From Bacillota bacterium (GTDB taxonomy: Bacteria; Bacillota; DSM-12270; Thermacetogeniales; Thermacetogeniaceae): a DNA stretch of 64,000 bases. This document shows positions 48,141 through 59,540 of the stretch, piece after piece. The stretch lies in contig JABLXW010000008.1 of assembly GCA_013177945.1 (NCBI GenBank), positions 1-64,000 on the forward strand, given 5' to 3'. Position 1 is the first letter of the stretch. Each line of letters begins with the position of its first letter. The notes under the pieces were generated by a model. That model searched no databases, was not told the DNA's origin, and saw nothing but the letters and a program-made list of their open reading frames with translations. The translations under genes and the position numbers were made by a program.

Positions 48141-48831
48141 CGGGGGGAGCCTCCTTTCGCCAGTCTTTTATTTCTTTCCATTCCTCCACGCAATCCCTGG
48201 GGCGCCGGGGATGGCGCCCCTCCCAGTTGATGAATACCCGCCGCCCCTCGATCCGGAGCCGGCCCTCCGCAAGGAGCTGAAGGGCTGCCGGGTAGGTGCG
48301 GTGCTCCTTCGCCAGGATGCGGGCCGCCAGGGTTTCCGGCGTATCATCCTGGTAAACAGGCACCACCGCCTGGAGGATAATGGGTCCCGTATCCACTCCT
48401 TCATCAACAAAATGCACCGTACACCCGCTGAAGCGCACCCCGTGTTCCAGAGCCCGGCGCTGGGCATCCAGGCCCGGAAAGGCGGGCAAAAGAGCAGGGT
48501 GAATGTTCAGCACGCGCCCGGGAAAGGCCCTCAGGAAAACCGGGGTCAGAACCCGCATAAATCCCGCAAGAGCAACAGCATCCGGCTGAAAGCGCCGCAC
48601 CTCCCGGACAAGGGCCTCATCGAAGGCCTCCCGGCTGGAAAAAAGGGCGGGATCCACAGAGATCGCCGGAATCCCTCTTTCCCGCGCCCGCCGGAAGGCG
48701 GGGGGGTTGAGGCGGTCGCTGAAAACTCCAACCACCTCCGCCTCCAGACCGCCGCTTTCAATTGCGTCTAAAATCGCCTGCAGATTCGTGCCGCGCCCGG
48801 AAACCAGGACGGCAACCCGAAGCTTTTTCAT
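48133..48831 (-). CDS. purN: Phosphoribosylglycinamide formyltransferase
   Basis: This 232-residue folate-dependent enzyme catalyses purine step 3. It begins KKLRVAVLVSGRGTNLQAI. The catalytic Asn/His/Asp region is seen as VLNIHPALLPAFPGL and CTVHFVDEGVDTGPII. The ATG at 48831 with GAGG upstream is chosen; the longer frame to 49035 runs into purM and is rejected. It is slightly longer than usual because of a C-terminal Arg/Pro tail. Confidence 0.96.
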   Translation of the reverse strand: MKKLRVAVLVSGRGTNLQAILDAIESGGLEAEVVGVFSDRLNPPAFRRARERGIPAISVDPALFSSREAFDEALVREVRRFQPDAVALAGFMRVLTPVFLRAFPGRVLNIHPALLPAFPGLDAQRRALEHGVRFSGCTVHFVDEGVDTGPIILQAVVPVYQDDTPETLAARILAKEHRTYPAALQLLAEGRLRIEGRRVFINWEGRHPRRPRDCVEEWKEIKDWRKEAPPVG

Positions 48832-48892
48832 CTTTGTCCTCATTCCTTTACGTTGAAAACGGGTTAAGAGGTTCTGCCTCCAATGCTCACAG

Positions 48893-49948
48893 TTAAGCCA
48901 AGGCAACGCCGGAGCCGGGGCGCACTTCCCCGAGGAAGAAAACCGCTTCACCCATCTCCTGGAGGGCGCGGGCCACCGCCCCTGCTTCCCCCGCCTGGAC
49001 GTACAAAACAAACCCGATTCCCATGTTAAAAACACGGTACATCTCTCCGGTAGAAACCCCTCCCCTGGCCTGGATGAGTTCGAAAATGGGAGGAACCTGC
49101 CAGCTTCCCCGCCGGATCACCACACCCAGGCCCCCGGGGAGCACGCGGGGAAGGTTTTCGAGCATTCCCCCTCCCGTAATGTGGGCGGCCCCCCTCAAAA
49201 CTCCTGGTGGAAACTTTTCCTTTAGAGCAAGCACCGTTTTCACATAGATCCTGGTGGGAATCAGGAGCTCCTCTCCGACGGTGCGGCCCAGCTCCGGAAG
49301 GAAGGTATCGATCTGGTACCCGGCCTCTTCAAAGAGGACGCGGCGCGCCAGGGAATAACCGTTGCTGTGCAGCCCGGCCGAGGCAATTCCGAGAACTGCA
49401 TCACCTGCCTGGATTCTTCCGCCGTCCCAGATCTGATCCCGCTCGACAACGCCAACCGCAAATCCGGCCAGGTCGTACTCCCCTGCCCGGTAAAACCCGG
49501 GCATTTCGGCGGTCTCCCCCCCGATCAGGGCGCAGCCCGCCTCCCGGCAGCCGGCGGCAATTCCTGCCACTATTTCTGCCACCTGTTCGGGAATGAGCCT
49601 GCCGCACGCAAGGTAATCCAGAAAGAAGAGGGGTTCGGCGCCGCAGACCAGAATGTCGTTGACGCACATCGCCACCAGGTCGATTCCCACCGTATCGTGC
49701 TTCCCCATCATCTGGGCAACCCGGAGTTTTGTGCCCACTCCATCGGTGCCGGAGACCAGGACCGGCTCGCGAAAGCGGGCAAGATCCAGCGCAAAAAGGC
49801 CGGCGAACCCCCCGATCCCGCTCAGCACCCCGGGCCTCCTTGTTGTTTCCGCATATCTTTTGATCAGCTCCACAGCCCGGTTCCCGGCGTCGATGTCCAC
49901 CCCGGCGGCCTTGTAAAAAGATTTTTTCTCAGGCTCTTTTTCTCTCAT
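48893..49948 (-). CDS. purM: AIR synthase (phosphoribosylformylglycinamidine cyclo-ligase)
   Basis: This 351-residue enzyme catalyses purine step 5. [19 protein letters not shown] near the start, [27 protein letters not shown] and [14 protein letters not shown] are the family signatures. The ATG at 49948 has AGGTGAGG upstream, while a GTG nine bases earlier has none. It shares ancestry with PurL, encoded two genes upstream. Confidence 0.97.
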   Translation of the reverse strand: MREKEPEKKSFYKAAGVDIDAGNRAVELIKRYAETTRRPGVLSGIGGFAGLFALDLARFREPVLVSGTDGVGTKLRVAQMMGKHDTVGIDLVAMCVNDILVCGAEPLFFLDYLACGRLIPEQVAEIVAGIAAGCREAGCALIGGETAEMPGFYRAGEYDLAGFAVGVVERDQIWDGGRIQAGDAVLGIASAGLHSNGYSLARRVLFEEAGYQIDTFLPELGRTVGEELLIPTRIYVKTVLALKEKFPPGVLRGAAHITGGGMLENLPRVLPGGLGVVIRRGSWQVPPIFELIQARGGVSTGEMYRVFNMGIGFVLYVQAGEAGAVARALQEMGEAVFFLGEVRPGSGVALA

Positions 49949-49972
49949 CAGCCTCACCTGAATTTATCTTTT

Positions 49973-51403
49973 TCATGCGGAGGGAACCTCGATCGGGTAG
50001 CTTCCGTTGAAGCAGGCAACGCAGAAGTTTTCCGGGGCGAGGGGTGCCGCCGCCGCGAAAAGCCCCTCCAGGCTCAGGTAGTTGAGGCTGTCGGCCCCGA
50101 TGAACTTCCGGATTTCGGCCAGGTCGTGCCGGGCGGCAATTAGCTCTCCCCGCCTGGAGGTGTCGATCCCGTAATAGCAGGGATACAGGACCGGCGGCGA
50201 ACTCACCAGCATGTGGACCTCCCGCGCCCCCGCCTCCCGGATCATCTGGACGATCTTGCTGGAGGTGGTTCCCCGTACAATGGAGTCGTCGATCATGATC
50301 ACCCTTTTGCCGGCAAGGACATCCCGGACGGGATTGAGCTTCAACCTCACGCCCAGGTCGCGCATCTCCTGGGTGGGGCGGATAAAAGTGCGCCCCACAT
50401 AGCGGTTTTTGATCAGCCCCTCGCAGAAGGGGATCTGTGTTGCAGCAGAGTAAGCCAGCGCCGCACTCGTTCCCGAATCCGGAACAGGAACCACCAGATC
50501 TGCGTCGATCCGGTGCTCCCGCGCCAGTTCCCGGCCCAGGGCGGACCGGGCCTGGCCGACGCTAAGACCGTCAATCACGCTATCAGGCCGGGCAAAGTAG
50601 ACGAACTCAAAGATGCAGAGGGCGCGCCGGGAGGGTTTGAGGAGGCGCAGGGATGTGATGCCGTTCCGGTCGATGACCACAACCTCTCCCGGCTCCAGAT
50701 CCCTGATGAACTCCGCTCCAATCGTGTCCAATGCACAAGACTCAGAGGCGAGAGCATATCCCCCATCCAGCCGGCCCAGGCAGAGGGGGCGCACCCCGTA
50801 AGGATCCCGGATCCCGTAGAGCCGGTTCTCCGTCATCACCACCAGGGAGTAGGCCCCTTGAATCTCCGCCATCGTCTTTAAAATTGCCTCGGCCAGATTG
50901 TTCTTGCAGGTGCGGGCAAGAATGCTGACAATCAACTCGCTGTCGGTTGTTGATTGAAAAACCGCTCCCGCTTCGGCCAGCTTTTTCCGGAGCGCGGTAT
51001 AGTTGGTTAAATTTCCGTTGTGGCCCAGGGCGAGCATCCCCTCCTGGTAGTGAAAAACAAGGGGCTGGGCATTTTCAATGGTGCTCCCTCCGGTAGTGGA
51101 GTACCGGACATGGCCGATGGCGAGGGGCCCGCGCATCTTCTCAAGGAGGGCCTCCGTGAAGACCTCGCTCACCAGGCCCATGCCCCGGCGGCAGTTGATC
51201 CTTTTCCCGTCGCTTACGGCGATCCCTGCGCTTTCCTGGCCCCGGTGCTGGAGGGCATACAGGCCGTAGTAAGTGAGGCGCGCCGCATCAAGTCCCGGGG
51301 CATAGATGCCGAAAATCCCGCATGCCTCACGGGGTTTATCCCCCTCGAGCACCTGGCCGCAATCTCTGATTATTCCATCATGCCGGCAATGCTCCCCCGC
51401 CAT
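49973..51403 (-). CDS. purF: Amidophosphoribosyltransferase
   Basis: This 476-residue enzyme commits PRPP to purine synthesis. The catalytic Cys is internal ([11 protein letters not shown], about residue 28), so a propeptide must be removed as in Bacillus PurF. The PRPP loop reads [17 protein letters not shown]. Cysteines in PCYYGIDTS and [12 protein letters not shown] match the [4Fe-4S] ligands of the oxygen-sensitive Bacillus type, fitting an anaerobe. It overlaps purL by 34 bp. Confidence 0.97.
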   Translation of the reverse strand: MAGEHCRHDGIIRDCGQVLEGDKPREACGIFGIYAPGLDAARLTYYGLYALQHRGQESAGIAVSDGKRINCRRGMGLVSEVFTEALLEKMRGPLAIGHVRYSTTGGSTIENAQPLVFHYQEGMLALGHNGNLTNYTALRKKLAEAGAVFQSTTDSELIVSILARTCKNNLAEAILKTMAEIQGAYSLVVMTENRLYGIRDPYGVRPLCLGRLDGGYALASESCALDTIGAEFIRDLEPGEVVVIDRNGITSLRLLKPSRRALCIFEFVYFARPDSVIDGLSVGQARSALGRELAREHRIDADLVVPVPDSGTSAALAYSAATQIPFCEGLIKNRYVGRTFIRPTQEMRDLGVRLKLNPVRDVLAGKRVIMIDDSIVRGTTSSKIVQMIREAGAREVHMLVSSPPVLYPCYYGIDTSRRGELIAARHDLAEIRKFIGADSLNYLSLEGLFAAAAPLAPENFCVACFNGSYPIEVPSA

Positions 51404-53577
51404 CTTTTCTCCATCTCCTCAACTGCCAGATTCACCAGAACCTGTTTTGCTCCTGAATCCTGAATGACAAGACGGCCGCCTCCCACCTCGCCCAGCACAT
51501 GGCAGGGAACCCCCGCATCCCGAGCAGCTTTCTCCACCGCAGGAAGGTTGCGCGGGGTGCAGGTAACGATCACGCGGGACTGGGCCTCCCCGAAAAGGCA
51601 GGCATCCGCCCGTCCCTGGAGAAAAATTTCCGCCCGCGCTCCGGTTCCCCCGGCCATGCAGCACTCGGCCAGGGCAACGGCAAGGCCCCCCTCGGCGCAG
51701 TCGTGGGCCGACTTCACCAGCCCCTCACGCACAAGAATGCGGCAGCAATCCTGAACCGCCTTCTCCCGGGCAAGGTCAATTTCCGGCACGGGGCCTGCCT
51801 CCTGCTCGTGAATCACGGCAAGATACTCGCTTGCCCCAAGGTGCGGCGCAGGCTCCCCGAGCAGAACGATGAGATCACCGGGGTCCCGAAAGGCAAGGGT
51901 GCAGCATTTTTCCACATCGGGCAGGAGGCCCACCATACCCACCACCGGAGTCGGATAAACCGCCTCCCCCTCGGTCTCGTTGTAAAAACTCACGTTCCCG
52001 CTCACCACCGGTATCCCCAGGGCGCGGCAGGCCTCGCTCATCCCTCTGACAACCTCCTGGAACTGCCAGAAAATTTCCGGCTTCTCGGGATTCCCGAAAT
52101 TCAGGCAGTCCGTAACTCCCAGCGGCTCCGCCCCGGTGCAGGACAGATTCCGGGCCGCCTCTGCCACCGCAATCATTCCGCCCCGGTAGGGATCAAGGTA
52201 GCAATAGCGGGAATTCCCATCGGTTGTCAGAGCAATCCCCTTTTTCGTCCCCTTGATCCGGAGGACGGCGGCATCTGCCCCCGGCCTCACAACGGTGTTG
52301 ATCATCACCATGTGGTCGTACTGGCGGTAAACCCATTCCTTGCTGGCCAGGGTCGGACTCTCCAAAAGCCGGCCCAGCACCCGGTTGAAATCACCGGGCA
52401 CCGGCAGGGACTCCACCGGCCAGCTGCGGCGCGTCTCGTAGTACTCAGGAACGCGGGGGGTCCGGTGGTAGACCGGGGCCTGCTCTGTAAGAGCGCGTAC
52501 AGGCACCTCGGCAACGATCTCGCCCCCATCCCGGACCCGGAAAATTCCGTCATCCGTAACCCGCCCGATGACGGCCGCATCCAGGCCCCACTTCCTGAAG
52601 ATCTCCCGGACAGCCTCTTCTTTTCCCCGCTCCGGAATCAAGAGCATCCGCTCCTGGGATTCCGAAAGCATCACCTCGTAGGGGGTCATCCCCTTTTCCC
52701 GCCGGGGGACGAGGGAAACGTCGATCTCCACTCCCGTCCCGGCCCGCCCTGCGGTCTCGGCACAGGCGCTCGTCAACCCGGCCGCGCCCAGGTCCTGGAT
52801 TCCCACCAGATAACCCCCCCGGATTACCTCCAGGCAGGCCTCGATGAGGAGTTTTTCCATAAAGGGGTCCCCGACCTGAACCGCCGGCCGCCGCTGTTCG
52901 CTCTCTTCGCTCAGCTCCACCGAGGCAAAGGTTGCCCCGTGGATTCCGTCCCGGCCCGTTCTCGCCCCCACCAGCATGACCGGGTTTCCGACCCCGGCGG
53001 CCTTCCCCCTTTTGATCTGATCGTGTTCGACAAGGCCGACGCACATGGCGTTGACCAGCGGGTTCGCGGTATAACACGGATGAAAGTAAACCTCGCCGCC
53101 AACCGTTGGGATCCCCAGGCAGTTCCCGTACCCGGCGATTCCGGCAACAACCCCGCCGAACAGGTAGCGCACCCTGGGGTTGTCGAGGCTTCCGAAGCGC
53201 AAAGAATTCAAGAGGGCGATGGGACGCGCCCCCATCGCGAAGACGTCCCGGACGATCCCCCCCACCCCCGTAGCCGCGCCCTGGTAGGGCTCAATGGCCG
53301 AGGGGTGGTTGTGGCTCTCGATTTTGAAAACAACGGCCTGGCCGTCCCCGATGTCCACGATCCCGGCGTTCTCACCGGGGCCCTGCAAAACGCGGGGGCC
53401 CGTCGTGGGAAAGAGCTTGAGCACCGGCCGGGAGTTTTTATAGGCGCAGTGTTCGGACCAGAGGACGGCGAACATCCCCGTCTCAAGGTAATTGGGCTCC
53501 CGCCCCAGCAGTTCGCAGATCCGCTCGTACTCCTCCCGGGACAATCCCATTTCCGCCCAGACCGGGTTTTCAGCCAC
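51370..53577 (-). CDS. purL: FGAM synthase subunit II (small PurL type)
   Basis: This 735-residue synthetase subunit catalyses purine step 4 and needs PurQ and PurS, both encoded just upstream. Landmarks are [46 protein letters not shown] and [17 protein letters not shown]. The GTG at 53577 overlaps purQ by 8 bp. Length fits the small Bacillus type, not the long fused enzyme. Confidence 0.97.
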   Translation of the reverse strand: MAENPVWAEMGLSREEYERICELLGREPNYLETGMFAVLWSEHCAYKNSRPVLKLFPTTGPRVLQGPGENAGIVDIGDGQAVVFKIESHNHPSAIEPYQGAATGVGGIVRDVFAMGARPIALLNSLRFGSLDNPRVRYLFGGVVAGIAGYGNCLGIPTVGGEVYFHPCYTANPLVNAMCVGLVEHDQIKRGKAAGVGNPVMLVGARTGRDGIHGATFASVELSEESEQRRPAVQVGDPFMEKLLIEACLEVIRGGYLVGIQDLGAAGLTSACAETAGRAGTGVEIDVSLVPRREKGMTPYEVMLSESQERMLLIPERGKEEAVREIFRKWGLDAAVIGRVTDDGIFRVRDGGEIVAEVPVRALTEQAPVYHRTPRVPEYYETRRSWPVESLPVPGDFNRVLGRLLESPTLASKEWVYRQYDHMVMINTVVRPGADAAVLRIKGTKKGIALTTDGNSRYCYLDPYRGGMIAVAEAARNLSCTGAEPLGVTDCLNFGNPEKPEIFWQFQEVVRGMSEACRALGIPVVSGNVSFYNETEGEAVYPTPVVGMVGLLPDVEKCCTLAFRDPGDLIVLLGEPAPHLGASEYLAVIHEQEAGPVPEIDLAREKAVQDCCRILVREGLVKSAHDCAEGGLAVALAECCMAGGTGARAEIFLQGRADACLFGEAQSRVIVTCTPRNLPAVEKAARDAGVPCHVLGEVGGGRLVIQDSGAKQVLVNLAVEEMEKRWRGSIAGMME

Positions 53578-54292
53578 AGGCGACCACCCCTCTTTCCCGC
53601 TCCAGCCCCCACCAGGCCAGGACCGAGAGGAAAAGCCGGCGTCCGTCGGCGTACCCGAGAATTTCTTCTGAACAGCGCTCCGGGTGGGGCATCAAACCCA
53701 GCACGTTCCGCCCCCGGTTGCAGATTCCCGCGATGTTGCCCAGGGAGCCGTTGGGATTTGCCTGGGGGGCGATTTCCCCCGCCGGGGTGCAGTAGCGGAA
53801 GACGACCTGCCCCTCCCGCTCCAGCGCCGCGGCGGTTTCGGGGTCTGCGTAGTAGTTCCCCTCCCCGTGGGCAATGGGCATCCTGATCACTTCCCCCGGA
53901 CGGTACCGGTTGGTGAATGGAGTTTCCGCGTTCTCCACCCGCAGGTAAGCATCCTGGCAGCGGAACTGAAGAGAGTCGTTGCGCCGCATGGCGCCGGGGA
54001 GCAAACCGGCCTCCAGCAGGATCTGAAAACCGTTGCAGATTCCCAGAACCAGGCCTCCCCGCTCTGCAAAATCCGCCACCGCCTCCATCACCGGGGAAAA
54101 CCGGGCGATCGCTCCGGTCCGCAGGTAGTCGCCGTAGGAGAAGCCGCCGGGCAAAATGATGCAGTCGAAGCCGCTCAGGCTTTTCTCTTGATGCCAGATA
54201 TAGGAAACAGGGTGGCCGAGAACCTGGTCGATTACATGGTAGCAGTCCATGTCGCAGTTGGAGCCCGGAAAGACAACCACCCCAAACTTCAT
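53570..54292 (-). CDS. purQ: FGAM synthase subunit I (glutaminase)
   Basis: This 240-residue class-I amidotransferase begins [19 protein letters not shown]. The nucleophile Cys lies in [16 protein letters not shown], and the His and Glu in [26 protein letters not shown] is the oxyanion region. It provides ammonia to PurL. The ATG overlaps the purS stop by 4 bp. Confidence 0.97.
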   Translation of the reverse strand: MKFGVVVFPGSNCDMDCYHVIDQVLGHPVSYIWHQEKSLSGFDCIILPGGFSYGDYLRTGAIARFSPVMEAVADFAERGGLVLGICNGFQILLEAGLLPGAMRRNDSLQFRCQDAYLRVENAETPFTNRYRPGEVIRMPIAHGEGNYYADPETAAALEREGQVVFRYCTPAGEIAPQANPNGSLGNIAGICNRGRNVLGLMPHPERCSEEILGYADGRRLFLSVLAWWGLERERGVVACG

Positions 54293-54543
54293 TGAGGAAC
54301 CTCCTCCAGTTCAAAGGTATAATCTTCGATGACGGGGTTGGCAAGGAGCCGGGCGCACATCTCCTGCACTTCTTTTTCCGCCCGGGCGCGGTCGGAGTGG
54401 GCGAGGGAAAGGACAAGGTACTTCCCCACTCTGACCTCGTCAACATTTCTGTAGCCCAGGCTCACCAGCGCCCCCTTCACCGCATTCCCCTGGGGGTCGA
54501 GAATTCCCCTTTTTAGCGTAACATAGATCCGGGCCTGAAACAA
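54289..54543 (-). CDS. purS: FGAM synthase, PurS bridging subunit
   Basis: This 84-residue protein starts [20 protein letters not shown], the typical PurS strand, and ends FELEEVPQ. PurS dimers bridge PurL and PurQ. A TTG at 54543 immediately follows the stop codon of the purB-purC gene, with GGAGGGGAAGTG as ribosome site inside that gene's end. Confidence 0.95.
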   Translation of the reverse strand: MFQARIYVTLKRGILDPQGNAVKGALVSLGYRNVDEVRVGKYLVLSLAHSDRARAEKEVQEMCARLLANPVIEDYTFELEEVPQ

Positions 54544-56616
54544 TTACACTTCCCCTCCTTGCAGCCTTTTCCAGACTTCTTCGTAGGCAGGAATGAGGCC
54601 CCCCAGATCGCGCCGGAAGCGGTCCTTGTCCAGCCTTTCCCGCGTCTCTGCATCCCAAAAACGGCAGGTGTCAGGGGAGATCTCGTCTGCCAGAATCAGC
54701 CTCCCTTTGTGAAATCCGAATTCCAGCTTGAAGTCCACCAGTTCCAGATTCTTTGTCCTCAGGTATGTCCTCAGCACCTCGTTGCAGCGAAGGGCAACCT
54801 CTCTCAAAACCTTTAGCTGCTCCGGAGTTGCCAGGCCCAGCGCCAGGATCTGGTCTTCGGTCACCAGGGGATCATGGAGCTCGTCGCTCTTATAGCAGAA
54901 ATCCACCACCGGGGAAAGGAGATCCTTTCCTTCAGGAAGCCCGAGCCTTTTCGCCATGCTCCCCGCCGCGATATTCCGTACAATCACCTCGAGGGGAAGG
55001 ATCTTCACCCCTCTGACCAGCATTTCCTGCGGGCCCAGCAGCTTCACAAAGTGGGTGGAAATCCCCGCAGCCTCCAGGAGGGCAAAGAGGTGGGCGGAAA
55101 TCAGGGCATTCAGCCTCCCCTTGCCGGGAACCACATCCTTCTTCAGGCCGTCAAAGGCCGTTGCCTCGTCTTTATACTCCATCCAGAAGAGTTCGGGATC
55201 CGAGGTCCGGTAGAGCCTTTTTGCCTTCCCTTCGTAGAGAAAATCCCCTTTTGCCGGATCCCCCTCCTCGCGGGCAGGGACGGCACGCCTCCTTGCGGCC
55301 TCTTCCCACCCGCGGACGGGGGGAGCACCCAACCCCGCCCGCCAGAAAATGTAATCCACTTTTTGCAGATAAGGCCGGCAGTCGAAAAGCCCCTGGATCT
55401 CCTCCTCCGTAAGATGAAGCCTGATATCCGGGTCTCCTTTGACGAGCTCCAGAAAGTCCCCTTCCGGCCAGGCCCGGAGCGCCTGCCGCTGGACCAGGGC
55501 GTAGGCATCCTCCCTGCGGAGGCCCTTCTCCACCAGGGCGAGCAGGAGGCGCTGGCTGAAGATGAGGCCCCGCGTCCGGTTGAGGTTCCTCTCCATCTGC
55601 TCCGGGTAAACCTGCAGCCCCCGGATGACTTCCGTGAACTTCACAATCATGTAGTGGAGGAGGGTGGTGCTGTCCGGAATGATGATCCGCTCCACCGAGG
55701 AGTGGGTGATGTCCCGCTCATGCCAGAGGGAGATATTTTCCAGGGCGGCAAGGGCATTGCCGCGCACGACGCGGGCGAGGCCGCTGATCCGCTCACAGGT
55801 GATGGGATTGCGCTTGTGCGGCATCGCCGAGGAGCCCTTCTGCCCGGCCGCAAAGCCCTCTTCCAGCTCCAGGACCTCGGTCCGCTGGAGGTGCCTGACC
55901 TCGGTGGCAAACTTCTCCAATGAGCTTGCGGTAACCGCAAGGGCTGCCAGGTATTCGGCGTGGCGGTCGCGCTGGAGCACCTGGGTGGAAACCTGCGCCG
56001 GAGCGAGCCCCGTTTTCCGGCAGACGTATTCCTCAACAAAGGGATCGAGGTGGGCGTAGGTCCCCACCGCCCCCGAAAGGCGGCCGACGCTGATCACCTC
56101 CCGCGCCCGCTCCAGGCGCGCCCGCGCCCGGTTCATTTCCACATACCAGAGGGCAAACTTCAGCCCCAGCGTGATGGGCTCGGCATGGACCCCGTGGGTG
56201 CGCCCGATCATGGCCGTATCCCGGTAGGCCTGCGCCTTCGCAGCAAGGGCCTCCTGAAGTTCATCCAGGGCCTTCAAAATAATGTCAAGGGCGTCCCGCA
56301 TCAGGAGAGACAAAGCCGTATCCACAATATCGTAGGAGGTGAGGCCGAGGTGCAGGTACTTCCCCGCCTCTCCAACAGACTCCGCAACGCAGCTGACAAA
56401 GGCGATTACATCGTGCTTCGTGACCTCCTCGATCTCGGCGATCCGCCGCAGGTCGAAACGGGCGCGCGCCCTGATCTCCTCGACAGCTGCGGCGGGAATC
56501 CGGCCCAGCTCGGCCCAGGCCTCGCAGGCAAGGATCTCCAGTTCGAGCCACTTCTGAAAGCGGTTCTCCGGAGCCCAGAGGGCTTTCATTTCCGGTAAAG
56601 TATAGCGCTCCAGCAA
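54544..56616 (-). CDS. Adenylosuccinate lyase - SAICAR synthase fusion (PurB-PurC)
   Basis: This single open frame of about 690 residues holds two enzymes of consecutive purine steps. Residues 1-430 are a PurB-type lyase: [13 protein letters not shown] at the start, [24 protein letters not shown] with the catalytic His, and the flexible-loop signature [11 protein letters not shown] with the catalytic Ser. A linker of about 25 charged residues follows. Residues about 456-690 are a full PurC domain: [27 protein letters not shown] and [20 protein letters not shown]. PurC makes SAICAR, and PurB cleaves it to AICAR and later splits adenylosuccinate. The TTG at 56616 (nine bases after AAGGAGG) is chosen. 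No stop or frameshift separates the halves. Confidence 0.95.
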   Translation of the reverse strand: MLERYTLPEMKALWAPENRFQKWLELEILACEAWAELGRIPAAAVEEIRARARFDLRRIAEIEEVTKHDVIAFVSCVAESVGEAGKYLHLGLTSYDIVDTALSLLMRDALDIILKALDELQEALAAKAQAYRDTAMIGRTHGVHAEPITLGLKFALWYVEMNRARARLERAREVISVGRLSGAVGTYAHLDPFVEEYVCRKTGLAPAQVSTQVLQRDRHAEYLAALAVTASSLEKFATEVRHLQRTEVLELEEGFAAGQKGSSAMPHKRNPITCERISGLARVVRGNALAALENISLWHERDITHSSVERIIIPDSTTLLHYMIVKFTEVIRGLQVYPEQMERNLNRTRGLIFSQRLLLALVEKGLRREDAYALVQRQALRAWPEGDFLELVKGDPDIRLHLTEEEIQGLFDCRPYLQKVDYIFWRAGLGAPPVRGWEEAARRRAVPAREEGDPAKGDFLYEGKAKRLYRTSDPELFWMEYKDEATAFDGLKKDVVPGKGRLNALISAHLFALLEAAGISTHFVKLLGPQEMLVRGVKILPLEVIVRNIAAGSMAKRLGLPEGKDLLSPVVDFCYKSDELHDPLVTEDQILALGLATPEQLKVLREVALRCNEVLRTYLRTKNLELVDFKLEFGFHKGRLILADEISPDTCRFWDAETRERLDKDRFRRDLGGLIPAYEEVWKRLQGGEV

Positions 56617-56637
56617 GCTCTGCAACCTCCTTACAGG

Positions 56638-57156
56638 CTAACGGTCGTTGCACAGGAGTTTCTCCTGGAGTTTTTCGGATCTGGCGGCTACCTCCCGGGC
56701 CAGCCCCGCCTTGTAAGCCCGGAACCTTTCCCGCAGGCCGGGATCCTTTAACCCCAGCATCTGAACGGCAAGGAGGGCGGCGTTGCGCGCTCCGTTGATG
56801 GCAACAGCAGCCACCGGAACCCCGGGAGGCATCTGAACGACGGAATAGAGGGCATCTACTCCGCCAAGGGCGCCGCCCTGCAGGGGAACACCGATCACGG
56901 GAAGGGGAGTGTAGGCGGCAAGCACCCCGGGCAGGTGGGCGGCCATTCCCGCACCTGCGATCAGTACTTCAATCCCCCGCCCCTCGGCGTCCCGCGCGTA
57001 TCCTGCGGCCCGCTCCGGGCTCCGGTGGGCCGAGGCAACCGTCACCTCATAGGGAACTCCAAATTCATCCAGGACCCGGGCTGCTTCCTTCATTGCTTCA
57101 AAGTCGGAGTCGCTTCCCAGAACGATCCCAACCCGCGGCCTTTTTTCCGCAGACAC
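56638..57156 (-). CDS. purE: N5-carboxyaminoimidazole ribonucleotide mutase
   Basis: This 172-residue class-I PurE begins RPRVGIVLGSDSDFEAMKEA. ASAHRSPERA and AGAGMAAHLPGVLAAYT with PVIGVPLQGGALGGVDALYS are the active-site segments. PurE class I normally works with PurK, and no purK is visible in this operon. It starts at a GTG (57156). Confidence 0.94.
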   Translation of the reverse strand: MSAEKRPRVGIVLGSDSDFEAMKEAARVLDEFGVPYEVTVASAHRSPERAAGYARDAEGRGIEVLIAGAGMAAHLPGVLAAYTPLPVIGVPLQGGALGGVDALYSVVQMPPGVPVAAVAINGARNAALLAVQMLGLKDPGLRERFRAYKAGLAREVAARSEKLQEKLLCNDR

Positions 57157-57187
57157 CTCTTGACCGACCTTCCTTCCTGCCCAGAAT

Positions 57188-58723
57188 TTACTCCCATTCG
57201 ATGGTTGCGGGAGGTTTGGAGGTGATGTCGTAAAGAACCCTGTTGACGCCCGGCACCTCGTTCACGATCCGGCTAGAGATCCGGGCCAGCACCTCAAAGG
57301 GGAGGCGCGCCCAGTCGGCGGTCATGGCATCCTCGCTGGTGACCGCCCGGACCACAACGGGATGGGCGTAGGTCCGCTCGTCCCCCATCACCCCGACACT
57401 CCTGACGGGAAGGAGCACTGCAAAGAACTGCCAGATCTCCCGATCCAGGCCGGCGCGCCTGATCTCCTCCGTCACAATCCAGTCGGCCTCCCGCACCACC
57501 TCCAGCTTCTCGCGGGTGACTTCACCCAGGACGCGCACCGCAAGGCCGGGGCCCGGAAAAGGCTGGCGCCAGATGATTGCTTCCGGCAGGCCGAGCTCCA
57601 GGCCGACCCTCCTCACCTCATCCTTGAAGAGCCAGCGCAGCGGCTCAAGGAGCTGCAGTTTAAGGTCGGCGGGAATCCCCCCCACATTGTGGTGGGTTTT
57701 AATCACCGCCGCAGTCTGGGTCCCGGACTCAATCACATCGGGGTAAAGGGTGCCCTGCAGGAGAAAACCCACCTCGCCCAGCCGGGCAGCCTCCTCTTCA
57801 AAGACCCGGATGAACTCGCGGCCGATAATCCTGCGCTTTTCTTCGGGGTCCGTGACACCCTGCAGCTTTTCCAGAAACCTCGCCCCGGCATCCACCACAA
57901 CGGTCCGGATCCCCAGGCCGTGAAAAGTTTTTGCGAGGTCCTCCTTTTCCCCTTTGCGGAGCAGGCCGTGGTCGACAAAAATGCAGGTAAGCCGGTCCCC
58001 GACGGCGCGGTGGACGAGAGTGGCGGCAACGGTGGAATCTACTCCGCCGCTCAAGGCTCCGACCACCCTGGCGCTCCCGACGGTCCGCCTGATCTCCTCC
58101 ACCTGCTCGGCCACAAAGGAGGCCGGGGTCCAGTCTCCCCGGCAGCCGCAGATCTCGTAGAGGAAGTGAGCCAGGATCTCCTTCCCCTGGGGCGTGTGGT
58201 GGACCTCGGGGTGGAACTGCACCCCGTAAAGTTTCCGTGCCGGGTCAAACATTGCCGCCACCGGGCTCTGGGAGGTGGCCGCGGCAACCAGGAAACCGGG
58301 CGGGGGGGCCTCGACGCGATCCCCGTGGCTCATCCAGACCGGAATTTCCCGCGGCAGGCCCCGGAAAAGAGCGTCTTCCCGGATCACGGTGAGCCGGGCG
58401 GGGCCGTACTCCCGCTTCTCCCCCCGCTTCACCTTTCCTCCCAGGAGGTGCGCCATCAACTGCATCCCGTAGCAGATTCCCAGAACAGGCACTTCCCCGG
58501 CGAGGAGTGCGGGGTCGCAGCGCGGTGCTCCGGGTGCATAAACACTTGCAGGCCCCCCTGAAAAAACGAGCCCGCGGGGGGTGCGCTCCCGGAGTTCCGC
58601 CCATGTCGCGGTGTACGGGACGATTTCGCAGTAAACCTTCAACTCCCGGATGCGGCGCGCAATCAGCTGGGTGTACTGGCCCCCGAAGTCGACAACAAAG
58701 ACTAAATCCCGTTTTTCTGGCAC
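57188..58723 (-). CDS. guaA: GMP synthase (glutamine-hydrolysing)
   Basis: This 511-residue two-domain enzyme has an N-terminal amidotransferase ([43 protein letters not shown]) and an ATP pyrophosphatase domain with the SGGVDST loop, then the C-terminal dimerisation domain ending KPPATIEWE. The GTG at 58723 with AAAGGGGG upstream is preferred over the long extension to 58948, which lies inside hpt. It overlaps hpt by 22 bp, and places GMP formation in the IMP operon. guaB is not present. Confidence 0.96.
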   Translation of the reverse strand: MPEKRDLVFVVDFGGQYTQLIARRIRELKVYCEIVPYTATWAELRERTPRGLVFSGGPASVYAPGAPRCDPALLAGEVPVLGICYGMQLMAHLLGGKVKRGEKREYGPARLTVIREDALFRGLPREIPVWMSHGDRVEAPPPGFLVAAATSQSPVAAMFDPARKLYGVQFHPEVHHTPQGKEILAHFLYEICGCRGDWTPASFVAEQVEEIRRTVGSARVVGALSGGVDSTVAATLVHRAVGDRLTCIFVDHGLLRKGEKEDLAKTFHGLGIRTVVVDAGARFLEKLQGVTDPEEKRRIIGREFIRVFEEEAARLGEVGFLLQGTLYPDVIESGTQTAAVIKTHHNVGGIPADLKLQLLEPLRWLFKDEVRRVGLELGLPEAIIWRQPFPGPGLAVRVLGEVTREKLEVVREADWIVTEEIRRAGLDREIWQFFAVLLPVRSVGVMGDERTYAHPVVVRAVTSEDAMTADWARLPFEVLARISSRIVNEVPGVNRVLYDITSKPPATIEWE

Positions 58724-59271
58724 TTCGAGGGCCCCCTTTCTCCCTCTTTTTCCTCCGGCCGGCAAATATAAATCCCCGGCAGGTTGCGGTAGCGCTGGCC
58801 GCAGTCCAGCCCGTAGCCGACCACAAAGTAGTCGGGAATCGTAAAACCGTTGTAATCGGGCTGAATATCCACCCTGCGGCGGTCGGGCTTGTCCAGCAGC
58901 GTGCAGACACGGAGGCTGGCGGGGCCGCGCGCCCGCAGGCAGTCGCACAGGTAATTAAGAGTGAGACCGGTGTCAATGATGTCTTCCACAAGCAGGACGT
59001 GCCGCCCGGCGACACTTTCATCCAGGTCCTTCAAAATCCTGACCACACCTGAACTCTGCGTGGCGTTCCCGTAGCTGGCAACGGCAATGAAATCAACGGT
59101 CACCGGAACTTCAAGCTGGCGCACCAGATCGGCCATAAAGATAAAAGCACCCCGCAGGATGCCGATCACCAGAAGTTCCCTTCCCGCATAATCCCTGTTG
59201 ATCTGCGCGGCCAGCTCCCGGACCCTTGCCTGCACCCGCTCTTCCGGCAGCAAACACTCGAGTTTCTCCAC
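58702..59271 (-). CDS. hpt: Hypoxanthine phosphoribosyltransferase
   Basis: This 189-residue salvage enzyme has the PRPP loop [34 protein letters not shown] near the start and [16 protein letters not shown] near the end. It converts hypoxanthine (and guanine) to the nucleotide. The C-terminus has about 15 extra charged residues that overlap the guaA ribosome site and start. It begins at a GTG (59271) and is the first gene of the purine operon. Confidence 0.94.
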   Translation of the reverse strand: MEKLECLLPEERVQARVRELAAQINRDYAGRELLVIGILRGAFIFMADLVRQLEVPVTVDFIAVASYGNATQSSGVVRILKDLDESVAGRHVLLVEDIIDTGLTLNYLCDCLRARGPASLRVCTLLDKPDRRRVDIQPDYNGFTIPDYFVVGYGLDCGQRYRNLPGIYICRPEEKEGERGPSKCQKNGI

Positions 59272-59305
59272 AAACCTTCCCCCATCGCTTTCTTAATACA
59301 TACAC

Positions 59306-59320
59306 ATTATACCACAGGAA
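59306..59320 (-). promoter_or_regulatory. Extended -10 promoter of the purine operon
   Basis: TGGTATAAT on the minus strand (TATAAT at 59311-59306) is an extended -10 element. The -35 region is poor (TAGGAG at 17 bp). The start would lie near 59299, giving a leader of about 28 nt, too short for a purine riboswitch. I saw no PurR box. Confidence 0.6.
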
Positions 59321-59366
59321 ACGACAATCTCCTACAGCTGCGTACAGCAATTACCGAACGGACACG

Positions 59367-59444
59367 ATTAGCCGGGTCAAATTGAACGAAGAGGTAATTG
59401 GGCTGACTTCCAAAGAGTTCGGCCTTTTGCTTTCTTTTTTTTAA
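59367..59444 (+). pseudogene. Fragment of an OmpR-family response regulator (winged-helix start)
   Basis: The plus strand here encodes SRVKLNEEVIGLTSKEFGLL before a TAA at 59442. This matches the beginning of the OmpR/PhoB DNA-binding domain (the xVxLNGExVxLTPKEFxLL strand-helix). There is no receiver domain upstream and no remaining winged helix downstream: the frame stops within about 25 residues. It is a decayed remnant between the purine and efflux operons. Confidence 0.6.
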
Positions 59445-59540
59445 TCGCAGGATTTCCCTGACGTTTCTCGCGGTTCCCTCCTGTTAGCCATGACTTGCAA
59501 AACACCCGTTCGTTTTCTCATTCAAAATCTGTTGCGCAAT

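Noticed and set aside
51499-53886. A 795-codon plus-strand open frame opposite purL and purQ
   Set aside because: It is the antisense of well-recognised purine genes. In GC-rich genes with this codon use long antisense frames are common, and its translation (many His, Gly, Pro) resembles no family.
58724-58948. A 75-residue N-terminal extension of GMP synthase
   Set aside because: It lies inside hpt in another frame, has no family similarity, and the GTG at 58723 has a good ribosome site.
57188-59271. A purine riboswitch or PurR box before the purine operon
   Set aside because: The likely promoter leaves only about 28 nt of leader, and no guanine-riboswitch core or PurR box was recognised upstream of hpt.
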